From Bacteroidales bacterium (lineage in GTDB: Bacteria > Bacteroidota > Bacteroidia > Bacteroidales > UBA6680), in the NCBI GenBank assembly GCA_016926405.1, contig JAFGOQ010000094.1:1-39527 (forward strand): a stretch of DNA of 39,527 nt. The letters are read 5' to 3'. Positions 8,914 through 18,596 of this stretch are shown in pieces. Positions within the stretch are counted from its first letter, which is position 1. Each line of letters starts with the position of its first letter. A model generated the notes under the pieces. The model saw only the letters and a program-made list of their open reading frames with translations, did not search any database and was not told where the DNA came from. The translations under genes and the position numbers were made by a program.

Positions 8914-11900
8914 TTAATACTCACCTACATGTACTACTCTTCCAAGATGGTTTATTCTTACTTTAATGATATCTTTCAGAGAATCTGTATTTCTAATCCT
9001 TTTATAACTAATGTCTTTTAATTCTTTTTTATCTTCTACTGTAGTCTCTAAATGGAATCTAAATACATAATCTTTTGATGTTATTTTTTGTACCCTATAA
9101 AGATTTTTAGCAATTACCTGCATATTATCTGTCGACAAAAGATCATACTCTTTAGGGTCGAAACCATCGGAAGGAAACAGAAACATTTCGTTGCTTTTTA
9201 GTGTGAACATAAATTTCCAACCTAAATTACTATTGTGTTCTTTATCAATAATTGGTAAACCAGCGTTAACTCGCGATACAGCTTCGAAAAACGAAACCAC
9301 TTTCTCTTGTAGCTTACCTTTTTCGTCTTCGTAAATAGCTATATGGTGGTTGTTACCTGTACTAACAAAATCAACGGGTTGTGATTTTCCGTTACTATCT
9401 AATAGTAGTTCGCCACGGTTATTGCGCTTATCGTGCAGGGCAACAGTGTTTTTAACTCCCGATATTCGAACTCTTTTTAGCGAAACACCTTTCTCTTTGT
9501 TTATCCAAATTGGGTTTTTATCGAGATTAGAAAAAGCTAGTTTACTATTGCCGTTAAACTCTTTTAATCTGTTATAAAGTAGTTTCTGAATACCTAAGTC
9601 AATAACTTTCTCAATTTTAAGCTCGGGGCTTATCTCTTTTCTTATAGTATAGTCAACCTCGTATAACTTAACTTTTACCTTTTCGGGTAGAGTTAAAGTT
9701 TTATCGGCATCCAGATAAATAGGATTTTTTGCTAAGCTGTTTTTTGCAGTAAAAGCTTTCTTAGGGTCGCCACCAAACTCGTTTAATCGTTTTAGTAAAG
9801 CCTCTTTATAAATAGGCTTGGTTACATTATTAATATACTCAGCGGTAAATTGCAAGCCAATTTTCTCCTCTTTTACAACAGCTTGTTTCATGCTGCCGTA
9901 AATAGTCTCTTTGTGTAGCTGCCCTCTGGGTGTTAGCTGTACTTTTGTTAAAGACAACTTGTTGCCACCTTGCTTAGTTTTATTAATATTTTTTGTTACT
10001 ACCTTGTTTTTTGCTTTAAACGAAATTAATATCGACTCTAAATGAGTTTTTGCAGAACCTCTAAAATTATCGAAAGGTTTTTTAAACAGTAGTTTTCCCT
10101 TATCGTTTCTGTAAAGTTCTTTCTGCTCAATACCACTTGCATCGCTTGTTTTTATGCTTCTGGCATTTAAATTATTTAGGTATTGAATAAAGCTATGTTT
10201 GGTAAATGCTATAGTAAGCGCATCCATTGCGTGGTGGCGATGATCGTTACGTTTGCTCCAATCTTTAATTCGTTCTTTTGATTCTCCATTTTTGCCTTCA
10301 ATGGTTTCTATAAGACCTAACTCTTTATATTTTCCGAAATTAAGCTCTTTCATAGTATCAACAAGCCCCCAATCTTCGCGTAATCTGCTAGTAACACTTC
10401 CGGTTGTTGTATAAACCTTACGTATAACTTCGTTCAACATTTGAGTAGCCATTTTTGCTATGTACTGACTATTTCGCAAGTCTCTATCGATAAAGTCAGA
10501 CGGTATATCCTTTTCGGCCATTAATAGTTTCAGGTATTTTCCTTTCGATAAACCATCGGTTTTGGCTTTGTACAGTCGCTCAATTCTACCTTTGTACTCT
10601 TCAACAAACTCTTTATCATATTTTTCTGATATAAAATCGATAGCTGTTTTATCGCCTTTTTCAAGATTTATGTTGCGATATTCTAATGTTTTGTTCGAGA
10701 ACGAATCGTCGAATAGTTTAGCTTTTGGTATAATGTGTTCAATATCTATCTCTTTCGAAAATAACTTTTCGCGAGGAATATAAGTATTTGAATAGAGTGT
10801 TTTAAAGCCGTTGCTCTCTAGTTCGCAGTATAGCTTATATCTAATAATATCGTTGCGTGTTGGGTTCTTAATACCAAACTCTTTGCTTAGTAGATCTCTA
10901 ATTTTTTCGTGATTAATTTTAGCCTTGTTAATATTTAATGTGTCGTTTTCTCTCTCTTTAGCACTCTTTTTTAATTCGCGAGCCAACTCAACTCTAACTT
11001 CATCGGGCTTGCCTAAGTCTGGATCGTCTATAATGGCATTAACCACATTAACCATTTGATTTAGAATTTTCTCTACAACAGGGTTTCTTAAACTGTTCTT
11101 TTTTAGAATGTTTAATTTGTCGGATAAAATACGTGTCTCTATTTCCTCTTTTGTTAGGTACGAAGAGTGATTGTATTTTGCATAGTCGCAAGCTACATCG
11201 TATTGGTTTCCCTCTTTTAAGAAGGGTATAATTTTGCTAATTGCTCGTGCACTTAAGCTACCATAGTCCGATTGTAATCTGATATTTGATAATAAACGAG
11301 CATAATTCTCTTTAAAACCAAAATGCTTCTGCAGAGCTTTTATTACCTCTTTGTCGCTCTCAATAGAGTAGAGTATATGCCATAGTTGGTAGCTAGGCTG
11401 CTTGTCGAACTCGTTACCCGAAAGGTTTGTGTTAAAGTTTAGTATATCTGCGTTTATACCTATTTCTTTAAAAATAGTAGTAGTGGTTTCAATAATTTCT
11501 TCGACACTTATTTTTTCGAAATCTATATCGTACCCCTCTTGGTGTAGTATTGTTTTGTAAATATCGAAAAGAGCCTTGTTTGTATTATTTCCTTCTACCT
11601 CTTTATAATTTATAGACCACTCTTTGGGTTTTTTAAATAGCAATTCAAGAACTTGGGTATCTTTTAATTTGCCACGTATGTTTAATTCGGCAAAAAGTTG
11701 TTTTTTCTGTTCAATGTCTAGATTGTATTTGGTTTTAGTCGACTTCTGGGTTACCTCAATATTATTTATTACTTGCCACACTTTAAATTCTTGAAATAGT
11801 GGGCTCGACTTAGGAATAGCTTTGTGGTATTTCTCGAACTCGCAGTTTGAAATAAGATGCTTCTGCGATTTTAAAGGACGTTGGTAAAAAATTGTTATAT

Positions 11901-12975
11901 CGCGTATTTCGTGCTTAATATTGTTTGTTAATTCTGGATAATATTTTGCTTGCGTTTCCCATATTATTTCAAATTCGTCCATGTAATCTTGTCTGTAGAA
12001 TACCTGATTTTTGAAAGAGTAATTAGGGTTTTCGCTAAGCTTTGCGTGCATAAATTCGCCAACAGTTTGTTTGTTGAAGTATAGTTCTTTACTGCGGTCG
12101 CTAATTGCACCAAGATATCCGCTAGAGCTGTTTAAGTTGTTGTTTACCTCGGCTAATACATAGGCTAGTGAATCTAACGATAGTTTTTCGGTAATAGCTT
12201 TAGAGCGTAATTCAAATGTTTTTAGTTTTTTCTCGTCTCTGCTGCCTTTAATGTCGGCTGTATAAATATTGTGTTCTTTAAGTAAAATTTTTGATGTTGC
12301 CATTTTGCCTACATCCTGCAATTGGTTGTAAGTTTTGGTATTAAGTACTTCGGGGTAGTGGTTTGCATGGTTATTCCATATAGCATCGAATTCGTTTTTA
12401 AGATCGGAGCGATAGAAATCGGGAATAAATTTACCTCCATCTTTCAATAAATTAAAGACAAGTTGTCCGGGGGTACATTTTGTCTGGTACAGTTGTTTTG
12501 CAATTTCCATACCATCAATAAGAGTTCCCTCTTCTTCGTTTTTTGCCTTTCGGCTACTTTTATAGCCTCTTTTTTTATTAATAGACAATAGTACGCGGGC
12601 AAATTCATCTTTTTCAATTTTTTCTTTCGCGGCTTTAGCTCTTAAAAGCAAAGTGTTGTGTGTACTGTTTTCTCCTGTTTCTGTTAAAACAGTATTATCA
12701 TCAATAAACCCAATACTTTTAAGTGTATTAATAAGATTAGCTCGTCGTTGTTTAAAACGTTGTATTCCTCTACGTGCCCCTCGCTTTGAAGTTCTGTCGG
12801 CATTTACAGTTATTGATTTACCCTTTTCAAAATCTGTTTGTTCATCGGTAGAAAGAGGGTTAACTCTAACACCTAAGCGTACTATTTCCGATTTCTCGGA
12901 ACTGTTTTCTGCCTCTTTTACATAAGCCCATCCAATAGATGTGGTTCCTAAGTCGAGTCCTAAAATCTTTTTCAT
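8914..12975 (-). CDS. cas9: Type II-C CRISPR RNA-guided endonuclease Cas9 (1353 aa), nuclease motifs apparently intact
   Basis: RuvC-I KKILGLDLGTTSIGWA; arginine-rich bridge helix RTSKRGARRGIQRFKQRRANL; RuvC-II DEVRVELAREL; HNH EIDIEHIIPKAKLFDDSFSNKTL; RuvC-III DHRHHAMDALTIAF. Confidence 0.97.
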   Translation of the reverse strand: MKKILGLDLGTTSIGWAYVKEAENSSEKSEIVRLGVRVNPLSTDEQTDFEKGKSITVNADRTSKRGARRGIQRFKQRRANLINTLKSIGFIDDNTVLTETGENSTHNTLLLRAKAAKEKIEKDEFARVLLSINKKRGYKSSRKAKNEEEGTLIDGMEIAKQLYQTKCTPGQLVFNLLKDGGKFIPDFYRSDLKNEFDAIWNNHANHYPEVLNTKTYNQLQDVGKMATSKILLKEHNIYTADIKGSRDEKKLKTFELRSKAITEKLSLDSLAYVLAEVNNNLNSSSGYLGAISDRSKELYFNKQTVGEFMHAKLSENPNYSFKNQVFYRQDYMDEFEIIWETQAKYYPELTNNIKHEIRDITIFYQRPLKSQKHLISNCEFEKYHKAIPKSSPLFQEFKVWQVINNIEVTQKSTKTKYNLDIEQKKQLFAELNIRGKLKDTQVLELLFKKPKEWSINYKEVEGNNTNKALFDIYKTILHQEGYDIDFEKISVEEIIETTTTIFKEIGINADILNFNTNLSGNEFDKQPSYQLWHILYSIESDKEVIKALQKHFGFKENYARLLSNIRLQSDYGSLSARAISKIIPFLKEGNQYDVACDYAKYNHSSYLTKEEIETRILSDKLNILKKNSLRNPVVEKILNQMVNVVNAIIDDPDLGKPDEVRVELARELKKSAKERENDTLNINKAKINHEKIRDLLSKEFGIKNPTRNDIIRYKLYCELESNGFKTLYSNTYIPREKLFSKEIDIEHIIPKAKLFDDSFSNKTLEYRNINLEKGDKTAIDFISEKYDKEFVEEYKGRIERLYKAKTDGLSKGKYLKLLMAEKDIPSDFIDRDLRNSQYIAKMATQMLNEVIRKVYTTTGSVTSRLREDWGLVDTMKELNFGKYKELGLIETIEGKNGESKERIKDWSKRNDHRHHAMDALTIAFTKHSFIQYLNNLNARSIKTSDASGIEQKELYRNDKGKLLFKKPFDNFRGSAKTHLESILISFKAKNKVVTKNINKTKQGGNKLSLTKVQLTPRGQLHKETIYGSMKQAVVKEEKIGLQFTAEYINNVTKPIYKEALLKRLNEFGGDPKKAFTAKNSLAKNPIYLDADKTLTLPEKVKVKLYEVDYTIRKEISPELKIEKVIDLGIQKLLYNRLKEFNGNSKLAFSNLDKNPIWINKEKGVSLKRVRISGVKNTVALHDKRNNRGELLLDSNGKSQPVDFVSTGNNHHIAIYEDEKGKLQEKVVSFFEAVSRVNAGLPIIDKEHNSNLGWKFMFTLKSNEMFLFPSDGFDPKEYDLLSTDNMQVIAKNLYRVQKITSKDYVFRFHLETTVEDKKELKDISYKRIRNTDSLKDIIKVRINHLGRVVHVGEY

Positions 12976-12983
12976 ATATATGT

Positions 12984-13013
12984 TTTGTATTTAATAATTA
13001 TCGTCTATATTTG
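12984..13013 (+). promoter_or_regulatory. Putative tracrRNA promoter (Bacteroidetes -33/-7 type)
   Basis: TTTG (12984-12987), 18-bp gap, TATATTTG (13006-13013), matching TAnnTTTG, just before the anti-repeat. Confidence 0.7.
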
Positions 13014-13016
13014 TCG

Positions 13017-13101
13017 TACAAATTGAAAGTAATCACAATAAGGATTATTCCGTTGTGAAAACATTTAAAGCGGCTTTTCTTCTGGAGTGTCGCTTTTTTT
13101 T
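13017..13101 (+). ncRNA. tracrRNA
   Basis: Anti-repeat TACAAATTGAAAGTAATCACAAT (13017-13039) complements the repeat 5' half with a one-nt bulge; then AAGGATTATTCCGTTGTGAAAACA and a terminal hairpin AGCGGC...GTCGCT followed by an 8-T run. Confidence 0.92.
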
Positions 13102-13299
13102 GCTTAAATGTTTCATGTACACCAAAATTTTATAGTAGGTGAATATACATTAAAGCGGTTAGGTTGTTTTCTGTAGCCCTTTTTTATGACCGTTAAATAT
13201 AGCCATTATTGATTTATTGTAGGTTTGTTTGTAGAGTGTTTTTTGTTGTAAAATAGTAGTTGTTTTTATACTGTTTTTATTTGCTGCTGTAGGGTTGAA

Positions 13300-13668
13300 A
13301 AAAACGTAACGTGGTTTCACCCAAAACCTAACATGGTCTTACCCAAAACCTAACGTGGTCTTACCCAAAACCTAACGTGGTTTTACCCAAAACGTAACGT
13401 GGTTTCACCTAAAACCTAACGTGGTTTTACCCAAAACCTAACGTGGTTTTACCCAAAACCTAACGTGGTTTCACCTAAAACCTAACGTGGTTTCACCCAA
13501 AACGTAACGTGGTTTTACCCAAAACCTAACGTGGTTTCACCTAAAACGTAACGTGGTTTTACCCAAAACCTAACGTGGTTTCACCCAAAACCTAACGTGG
13601 TTTCACCCAAAACCTAACGTGGTTTTACTCAAAACCTAACGTGGTTTCACCCAAAACCTAACGTGGTT
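13300..13668. repeat. 22-bp tandem repeat array, 17 units
   Basis: Unit CCCAAAACCTAACGTGGTTTTA/CA; complete units start at 13320 and recur every 22 bp to 13650 with no indels; a partial unit precedes. Confidence 0.97.
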
Positions 13669-13728
13669 TTTTATCCTTAGTGTGGTGTGTGATTCTCGAG
13701 AAGGGTATTACTATTGTATGAAGCAAAA

Positions 13729-13755
13729 AAAAAGGTCTTTAAAAAAGACCTTTTT
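13729..13755 (-). terminator. Intrinsic terminator of the HU-like gene
   Basis: AAAAAGGTCTTT / AAAGACCTTTTT inverted repeat. Confidence 0.75.
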
Positions 13756-13763
13756 CATAGTTT

Positions 13764-14147
13764 TTAGTTTTTCTGGTAGGTAAGATTATTAAGAATAAAT
13801 TTTAAATCTTTACCCGGAGTGAAGAGAGCTTTTGCACCTTTAATGCTGCGCGATGTAACCTTGTCGGCACTATCTTCGCCATTACTGCTAATGCTAACTC
13901 TTAGGCTACCTAATTTACCTAGGCGAACAATTTTGCCATCGGCCAACGAAGCTTGCATAAAGTCAACCAAACCGTATATTACCGCACTAATATCGGCACC
14001 GCTAACAGTACTAATTTTCTCTACTCCTTTAATTAAGTCTTCTAAACTTAACTCTCCAGATGTTACAGCGTTGGCGTAAAACTTTTTTTCGCCGCCACCA
14101 ACAACTCCCGGCTTACCTTTTTCAATAATATTATACTTTATAGACAT
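13764..14147 (-). CDS. HU-like (HU-HIG type) DNA-binding protein
   Basis: MSIKYNIIEKGKPGVVGGGEKKFYANAVTSGELSLEDLIKGVEKISTVSGADISAVIYGLVDFM...VRLGKLGSLRVSISSNG is typical of the Bacteroidetes HU-related family. Confidence 0.88.
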   Translation of the reverse strand: MSIKYNIIEKGKPGVVGGGEKKFYANAVTSGELSLEDLIKGVEKISTVSGADISAVIYGLVDFMQASLADGKIVRLGKLGSLRVSISSNGEDSADKVTSRSIKGAKALFTPGKDLKFILNNLTYQKN

Positions 14148-14576
14148 CTATAAAAATTTAGGTTAATAAAATGCCCTAATGGGCGTTAACTACAATTTTG
14201 TGTATTTATGATATTCTTAATGTAAATTTAAAATCTGTTGAACTAACACTATTTGTCGAAAACAAATCTTTTATATCACTGTGTGTTTTAAATTTACGTC
14301 TGTTAAAGTAATAATTATTTTTTAAAACTCTATACGACGGTTATGAAAAAAATAAAAAAAATAACAAAATGCATTAATTTTTTTCTGAAACCATTGTATT
14401 TACTGATGTTTTAGTAATCAGTGTGTTTTAATCTTTTTAAGAAAAATTTATCTTGATATAGTTTTTTTGTCTTCATCTGATTTGGTGAAGACCTTTTTGG
14501 AATAAAAACAAATGCCTGCGAAGGGTTTTGTTTTTTGTAATATTGTTGGAGTGATTGTAATTAGTGAAGAAAATAG

Positions 14577-14650
14577 TCGGGATGACAGGATTTGAACCTG
14601 CGACCCCTGGTCCCCCAGACCAGTACGCTACCGGACTGCGCCACATCCCG
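14577..14650 (-). tRNA. tRNA-Pro (anticodon GGG)
   Basis: Minus strand CGGGATGTGGCGCAGTCCGGTAGCGTACTGGTCTGGGGGACCAGGGGTCGCAGGTTCAAATCCTGTCATCCCGA folds as a cloverleaf; anticodon loop CUGGGGG. Confidence 0.95.
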
Positions 14651-14753
14651 AACTAGAGTGCAAATAGAGTAAATATTATTGAATATTTCAATATGTTTTT
14701 TGTTTTTTCTTTTGCTTAATTATTCTAATAGATCTTGAAGAGGAGAGTTTGTT

Positions 14754-14809
14754 AGTGAAATAGTGATATAGTGAAATAGTGAAATAGTGATATAGTGAAA
14801 TAGTGATAT
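14754..14809. repeat. 8-bp tandem repeat (7 units: AGTGAAAT / AGTGATAT)
   Basis: Read directly: AGTGAAAT AGTGATAT AGTGAAAT AGTGAAAT AGTGATAT AGTGAAAT AGTGATAT. Confidence 0.95.
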
Positions 14810-14880
14810 GGTAGTACAGTAATATTGTGTTTTAGGCATTCACACTTACCAACTAGTAACTATATAACTATTAACTTTTT

Positions 14881-14888
14881 TATATTTG
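14881..14888 (+). promoter_or_regulatory. Putative -7 box of the MFS gene
   Basis: TATATTTG matches TAnnTTTG 20 bp before ATG 14909. Confidence 0.5.
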
Positions 14889-14908
14889 TCGCAAATTTAT
14901 TCGCAATT

Positions 14909-16078
14909 ATGATAAGTAACATTTACAAGTTATATATAATAAAGCTGGCTAAGTGGTTTATGCTGGTTATGCCAATAGTTGTATTGTTTTACGAGAGCAA
15001 CGGACTATCGGTAAGGCATGTTTTTATTTTACAGGCAATTTACTCGGTTTCGGTTGTTGTTTTAGAGATCCCTTCGGGTTATATGGCCGATGTTTTAGGT
15101 CGAAAACTAACTCTTATTAGTGGTGCGGTTCTTGGATTTTTAGGTTTTCTTATCTATTCGTGCTCGTATGGCTTTTGGGGTTTTTTAGTTGCCGAGGTAG
15201 TTTTAGGTATAGGACAGAGTTTTATTTCGGGAGCCGACTCGGCTATGTTGTACGACTCGTTAAAGCAAGATAATCGCGAACACGAGTATGCCAAATACGA
15301 GGGCTTTACAATGTCGATAGGAAATTTTGCCGAGGCAATAGCTGGTGTGGCAGGAGGTTTTTTGGCAACAATATCGTTACGAACACCATATATAATTCAA
15401 ACAGTAATTGCTTTTTTTGCTATTCCAGCAGCAATAGCCCTTGTTGAGCCAAAAAAAGTAACCGACTCGGCAATGCCAGGCTTAAAAGCAATTCTTCGGG
15501 TAGTAAGGTATTCGTTAGTTGAAAACAGAGAGTTGCGCTATAATATAATTGTATCGTCGGTTATTGGTTGTGGTACGCTTACAATGGCTTGGTTTGTGCA
15601 GCCATTTTTTATTCAGATTAATTTACCTGTTAAGTGGTATGGTGTTTTGTGGACTATGCTGAATATTTTGGTTGGTATAACTGCAATATTTGCTTTTAGA
15701 TTTGATAAGCGCTATGGTCAGATAAAACTTGTTACAGCTATAGTAATTGTTATTTCAGTATGCTTTGCTTTGGTTGGATTAATTGCTTCGTACTGGGCTT
15801 TGGCGGTTCTTATTCTCTTTTATTTATTGCGAGGTGTTGCCACGCCAGTGCTGAAAGATTATATAAATAGATTGTGCGACTCTAATATTAGAGCAACGGT
15901 GCTCTCTGTTCGTAATTTTGTAATTAGAATTATGTTCTCGATAATTGCTCCTATAGTAGGATGGATGTGCGATGCTTATAGTCTGTCAATAGCCTTGTAT
16001 TTAGTTGCTATTGTCGTAATAATTGTTGGTGGGGTCTCTTTGGTGTTGCTAAAACAAGTGTTAAATAGTAATAACTAA
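14909..16078 (+). CDS. MFS transporter (start revised from 14825)
   Basis: 12-TM-like; GYMADVLGRKLTLISGAVLGFLGF is an MFS loop 2-3 motif; promoter-like box lies between 14825 and 14909. Confidence 0.88.
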   Translation: MISNIYKLYIIKLAKWFMLVMPIVVLFYESNGLSVRHVFILQAIYSVSVVVLEIPSGYMADVLGRKLTLISGAVLGFLGFLIYSCSYGFWGFLVAEVVLGIGQSFISGADSAMLYDSLKQDNREHEYAKYEGFTMSIGNFAEAIAGVAGGFLATISLRTPYIIQTVIAFFAIPAAIALVEPKKVTDSAMPGLKAILRVVRYSLVENRELRYNIIVSSVIGCGTLTMAWFVQPFFIQINLPVKWYGVLWTMLNILVGITAIFAFRFDKRYGQIKLVTAIVIVISVCFALVGLIASYWALAVLILFYLLRGVATPVLKDYINRLCDSNIRATVLSVRNFVIRIMFSIIAPIVGWMCDAYSLSIALYLVAIVVIIVGGVSLVLLKQVLNSNN

Positions 16079-16822
16079 ACCATCGAACCCCATAATTACG
16101 TTAGGAGGCAAGTTCTCTTGCACTTCGTCGTTTTTGCCAATTTGATGCGAAATGTGGGTGAGATATGCTTTTTCGGGTTTTATCTTTTTAATAACCTCAA
16201 GCGTTTCGTCTAAGCAATAGTGCGATATGTGTTTCTCTATTCGCAGGGCGTTTATAACTAAATGTTTTACCCCTTTAAGTTTTTTTATCTCTTTCTCCGA
16301 AATAAAATTAAAGTCGGTTAGGTAAGCAAAATCGCCAATTTTGTAACCCAAAACAGGTAGCTTAAAGTGTAATCCTCGGATTGGAGTTATTTCGGTATTT
16401 TCTATTTTAAAAGGTTTATTATCAATTGTTTTTAGGTTGATATCGGGCGATCCGGGATATTTTTTTTCGGCAAAAGCGTATGCGAAAGTCTCTTTCAGAT
16501 AATCAATAACTCTGGCTTCGGCATAAAGGTCTACAGCTTTGTTATGAATGTAGTTTATCGATCTAATATCGTCTAATCCACCAATATGATCGCGATGCTC
16601 GTGTGTAATAAGTATAGCGTTAATGTCGGTTGTTCCCGACAATAGCATTTGCTGACGAAAATCGGGTCCTACATCAATAAGAATATTTTTGTTGTCAACC
16701 GAAACTAAAGCCGAGGTACGTAACCTTGCATCTTTACTGTTTGTTGATTCACAAACTTCGCATTTGCATCCTATAACGGGCACTCCTTGAGAGGTACCAG
16801 TTCCTAAAAGAGTTATTTTCAA
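16061..16822 (-). CDS. MBL-fold metallo-hydrolase (PhnP-like)
   Basis: LLGTGTSQGVPVIGCKCEVC, ILITHEHRDHIGGLDDIR. Confidence 0.9.
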   Translation of the reverse strand: MKITLLGTGTSQGVPVIGCKCEVCESTNSKDARLRTSALVSVDNKNILIDVGPDFRQQMLLSGTTDINAILITHEHRDHIGGLDDIRSINYIHNKAVDLYAEARVIDYLKETFAYAFAEKKYPGSPDINLKTIDNKPFKIENTEITPIRGLHFKLPVLGYKIGDFAYLTDFNFISEKEIKKLKGVKHLVINALRIEKHISHYCLDETLEVIKKIKPEKAYLTHISHQIGKNDEVQENLPPNVIMGFDGLVITI

Positions 16823-17736
16823 TGTCGTTGAGTTCTTTCTTCAATAAAGATGAAATATAGCAAATAAAGCAATACAATCACAGCTAAAACAGCCGAAGGT
16901 ACTGCAGCTTTTTTTCCGAAAAGTTGAAAAGCTGTAACAACCGAAAAACCAGAGCTTTTTATGGTAAGCAATAGTGTTTGAGGGTGTCTAATGCTATCGG
17001 GGATTTTAAAAAGTTTGGCAATTTTTTTGAATAACCAGCCTATTCCAAAGGTAGAAATTACCAATACAGCCGATACTTTTAGTACAGTTTCTATGTCTGA
17101 AAAGAAGACGTTTCTATTTAATCCAACAGCTGTAAATATTATTAAAGCAAAGCCATAGTCTACAATTCTACCTCTAATTTTTTCGACAGTAGTTACTGTT
17201 TTAGCCATTAAAAGTAATCGGGATAATAGTAGCGGAACAATAATTACTTTAAACATGAGAATAAATATGTCTAATGCTTTAACCGAATCGTTACCCGAGA
17301 AGGTTTTTATTATAATAGGAGCAAGAAACACTGCTGCTAAAAAAGCACCGAAAACACCCAGAATAGAGTACTTAATATTGCCTTTTACTATGTGCGAAAA
17401 AGGGATTATGGCAACGCCAGGAGGCGAAGCAACAATAACAACAAAACCAATAAAGATATCTTTGTCGGGTATTAAAAAGTATGCCGATGTTATTACCGAT
17501 ATGCCAAAAACAAGGTAGTTTAAAATTGTTCCTGTTATTATTGGATTAATAACTTCTTTAAGAGGGAAGAAGTCTTTAGTATGCAATCCGGTAAGCGAAA
17601 AAGTCATTACTAAGCCTAAAATAAAAATTGTATAGGGTTGTAATAATTTGGCGTAGTCGCCAAGTGAAAAGCCTAAAAGCAAGGCTACTACTAATATTGT
17701 GTTTCTGTTGTTTAGCTTTTTTAGTATGATATTCAT
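16819..17736 (-). CDS. Membrane transporter, BASS/bile-acid:Na+ symporter-like
   Basis: Multi-TM protein; FVVIVASPPGVAIIPFSHIVKGN resembles the BASS core. Confidence 0.6.
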   Translation of the reverse strand: MNIILKKLNNRNTILVVALLLGFSLGDYAKLLQPYTIFILGLVMTFSLTGLHTKDFFPLKEVINPIITGTILNYLVFGISVITSAYFLIPDKDIFIGFVVIVASPPGVAIIPFSHIVKGNIKYSILGVFGAFLAAVFLAPIIIKTFSGNDSVKALDIFILMFKVIIVPLLLSRLLLMAKTVTTVEKIRGRIVDYGFALIIFTAVGLNRNVFFSDIETVLKVSAVLVISTFGIGWLFKKIAKLFKIPDSIRHPQTLLLTIKSSGFSVVTAFQLFGKKAAVPSAVLAVIVLLYLLYFIFIEERTQRH

Positions 17737-17828
17737 TCTGTATTAACTATTAATTAGATGTTTTTGTTTAGACCCAAAATTAACTATTGGATAATTATTA
17801 TTGTACTTTTGTTGAAAATAAAATAATT

Positions 17829-18545
17829 ATGAGTGAAAAAGGAGTTTTATACCTAGTGCCTTGCGATTTGGGTGGCGATAATGTGAAGAAAATAATGCCA
17901 GAGCAGGTACTTGATGTACTTAATGTTACTAAGTATTATATTGTTGAAAATATTAGGACTGCGCGAAGATATATAAGCAAAATGAAGATAGAACAGAAAA
18001 TTGATGATTTAGATTTTTCTGTATTGAATAAACACACACAACCCGAAGAGTTAGCAGGTTTTCTTGCTCCAGCACTGCAAGGAGAGAATATTGGACTTAT
18101 TTCGGAGGCAGGTGTACCTGGAGTTGCCGATCCTGGTGCCGATGTTGTTGCTATTGCACACTCAATGGGAATAAGGGTTGTTCCTTTAGTTGGTCCGTCG
18201 TCTATATTATTATCGCTTATGGCTTCGGGTTTGAATGGCCAGAACTTTGCTTTTTTGGGTTATATACCAGCAAAAAATCCCGATCGCTCGAAGCAGCTTA
18301 AGCAAATGGAGCAACGTTCGGAGAGCCTAAATCAGACGCAGATATTTATTGAAACACCTTTCAGAAATATGCATCTTTTTGATGATGTTTTAAAAAGTTG
18401 CTCCGACTCTACAATGTTTTGTGTTGCCCGAGGTATTACTACCGACCAAGAATTTATAAAAACATTGAGTATTAAAGATTGGAAAAAGCAAAAGGATATA
18501 GATTTAAATAAAATTCCAACAATATTTCTTATTAAAAAGGGATAA
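17829..18545 (+). CDS. SAM-dependent methyltransferase, RsmI-like tetrapyrrole methylase family (start revised from 17787)
   Basis: LYLVPCDLGG, GLISEAGVPGVADPGADVVAIAH, VPLVGPSSILLSLMASGLNGQNFAFLGYIP; TACTTTTG -7-like box just before ATG 17829. Confidence 0.85.
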   Translation: MSEKGVLYLVPCDLGGDNVKKIMPEQVLDVLNVTKYYIVENIRTARRYISKMKIEQKIDDLDFSVLNKHTQPEELAGFLAPALQGENIGLISEAGVPGVADPGADVVAIAHSMGIRVVPLVGPSSILLSLMASGLNGQNFAFLGYIPAKNPDRSKQLKQMEQRSESLNQTQIFIETPFRNMHLFDDVLKSCSDSTMFCVARGITTDQEFIKTLSIKDWKKQKDIDLNKIPTIFLIKKG

Positions 18546-18546
18546 A

Positions 18547-18582
18547 AAAAAGCTCGAAACTATTAGTGGTTTCGAGCTTTTT
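18547..18582. terminator. Intrinsic terminator between convergent genes
   Basis: AAAAAGCTCGAAAC / GTTTCGAGCTTTTT, 14-bp perfect inverted repeat. Confidence 0.8.
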
Positions 18583-18596
18583 GTGTGTGCCTATTT

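Noticed and set aside
8914-12975. Cas9 considered as a catalytically dead or divergent variant
   Set aside because: RuvC-I D, RuvC-II E, HNH H and RuvC-III HHxMD motifs are all readable and appear intact.
13300-13668. 22-bp array considered as a second CRISPR array
   Set aside because: Units are directly contiguous with no unique spacers, so it is a tandem satellite, not a CRISPR.
13300-13668. 22-bp array considered as a coding repeat (22-aa period)
   Set aside because: TAA/TAG triplets occur in every unit and fall in all frames on both strands because 22 is not a multiple of 3.
14577-14650. tRNA-Pro as an integration site for the CRISPR region
   Set aside because: No integrase and no duplicated tRNA 3' end was seen in the window.
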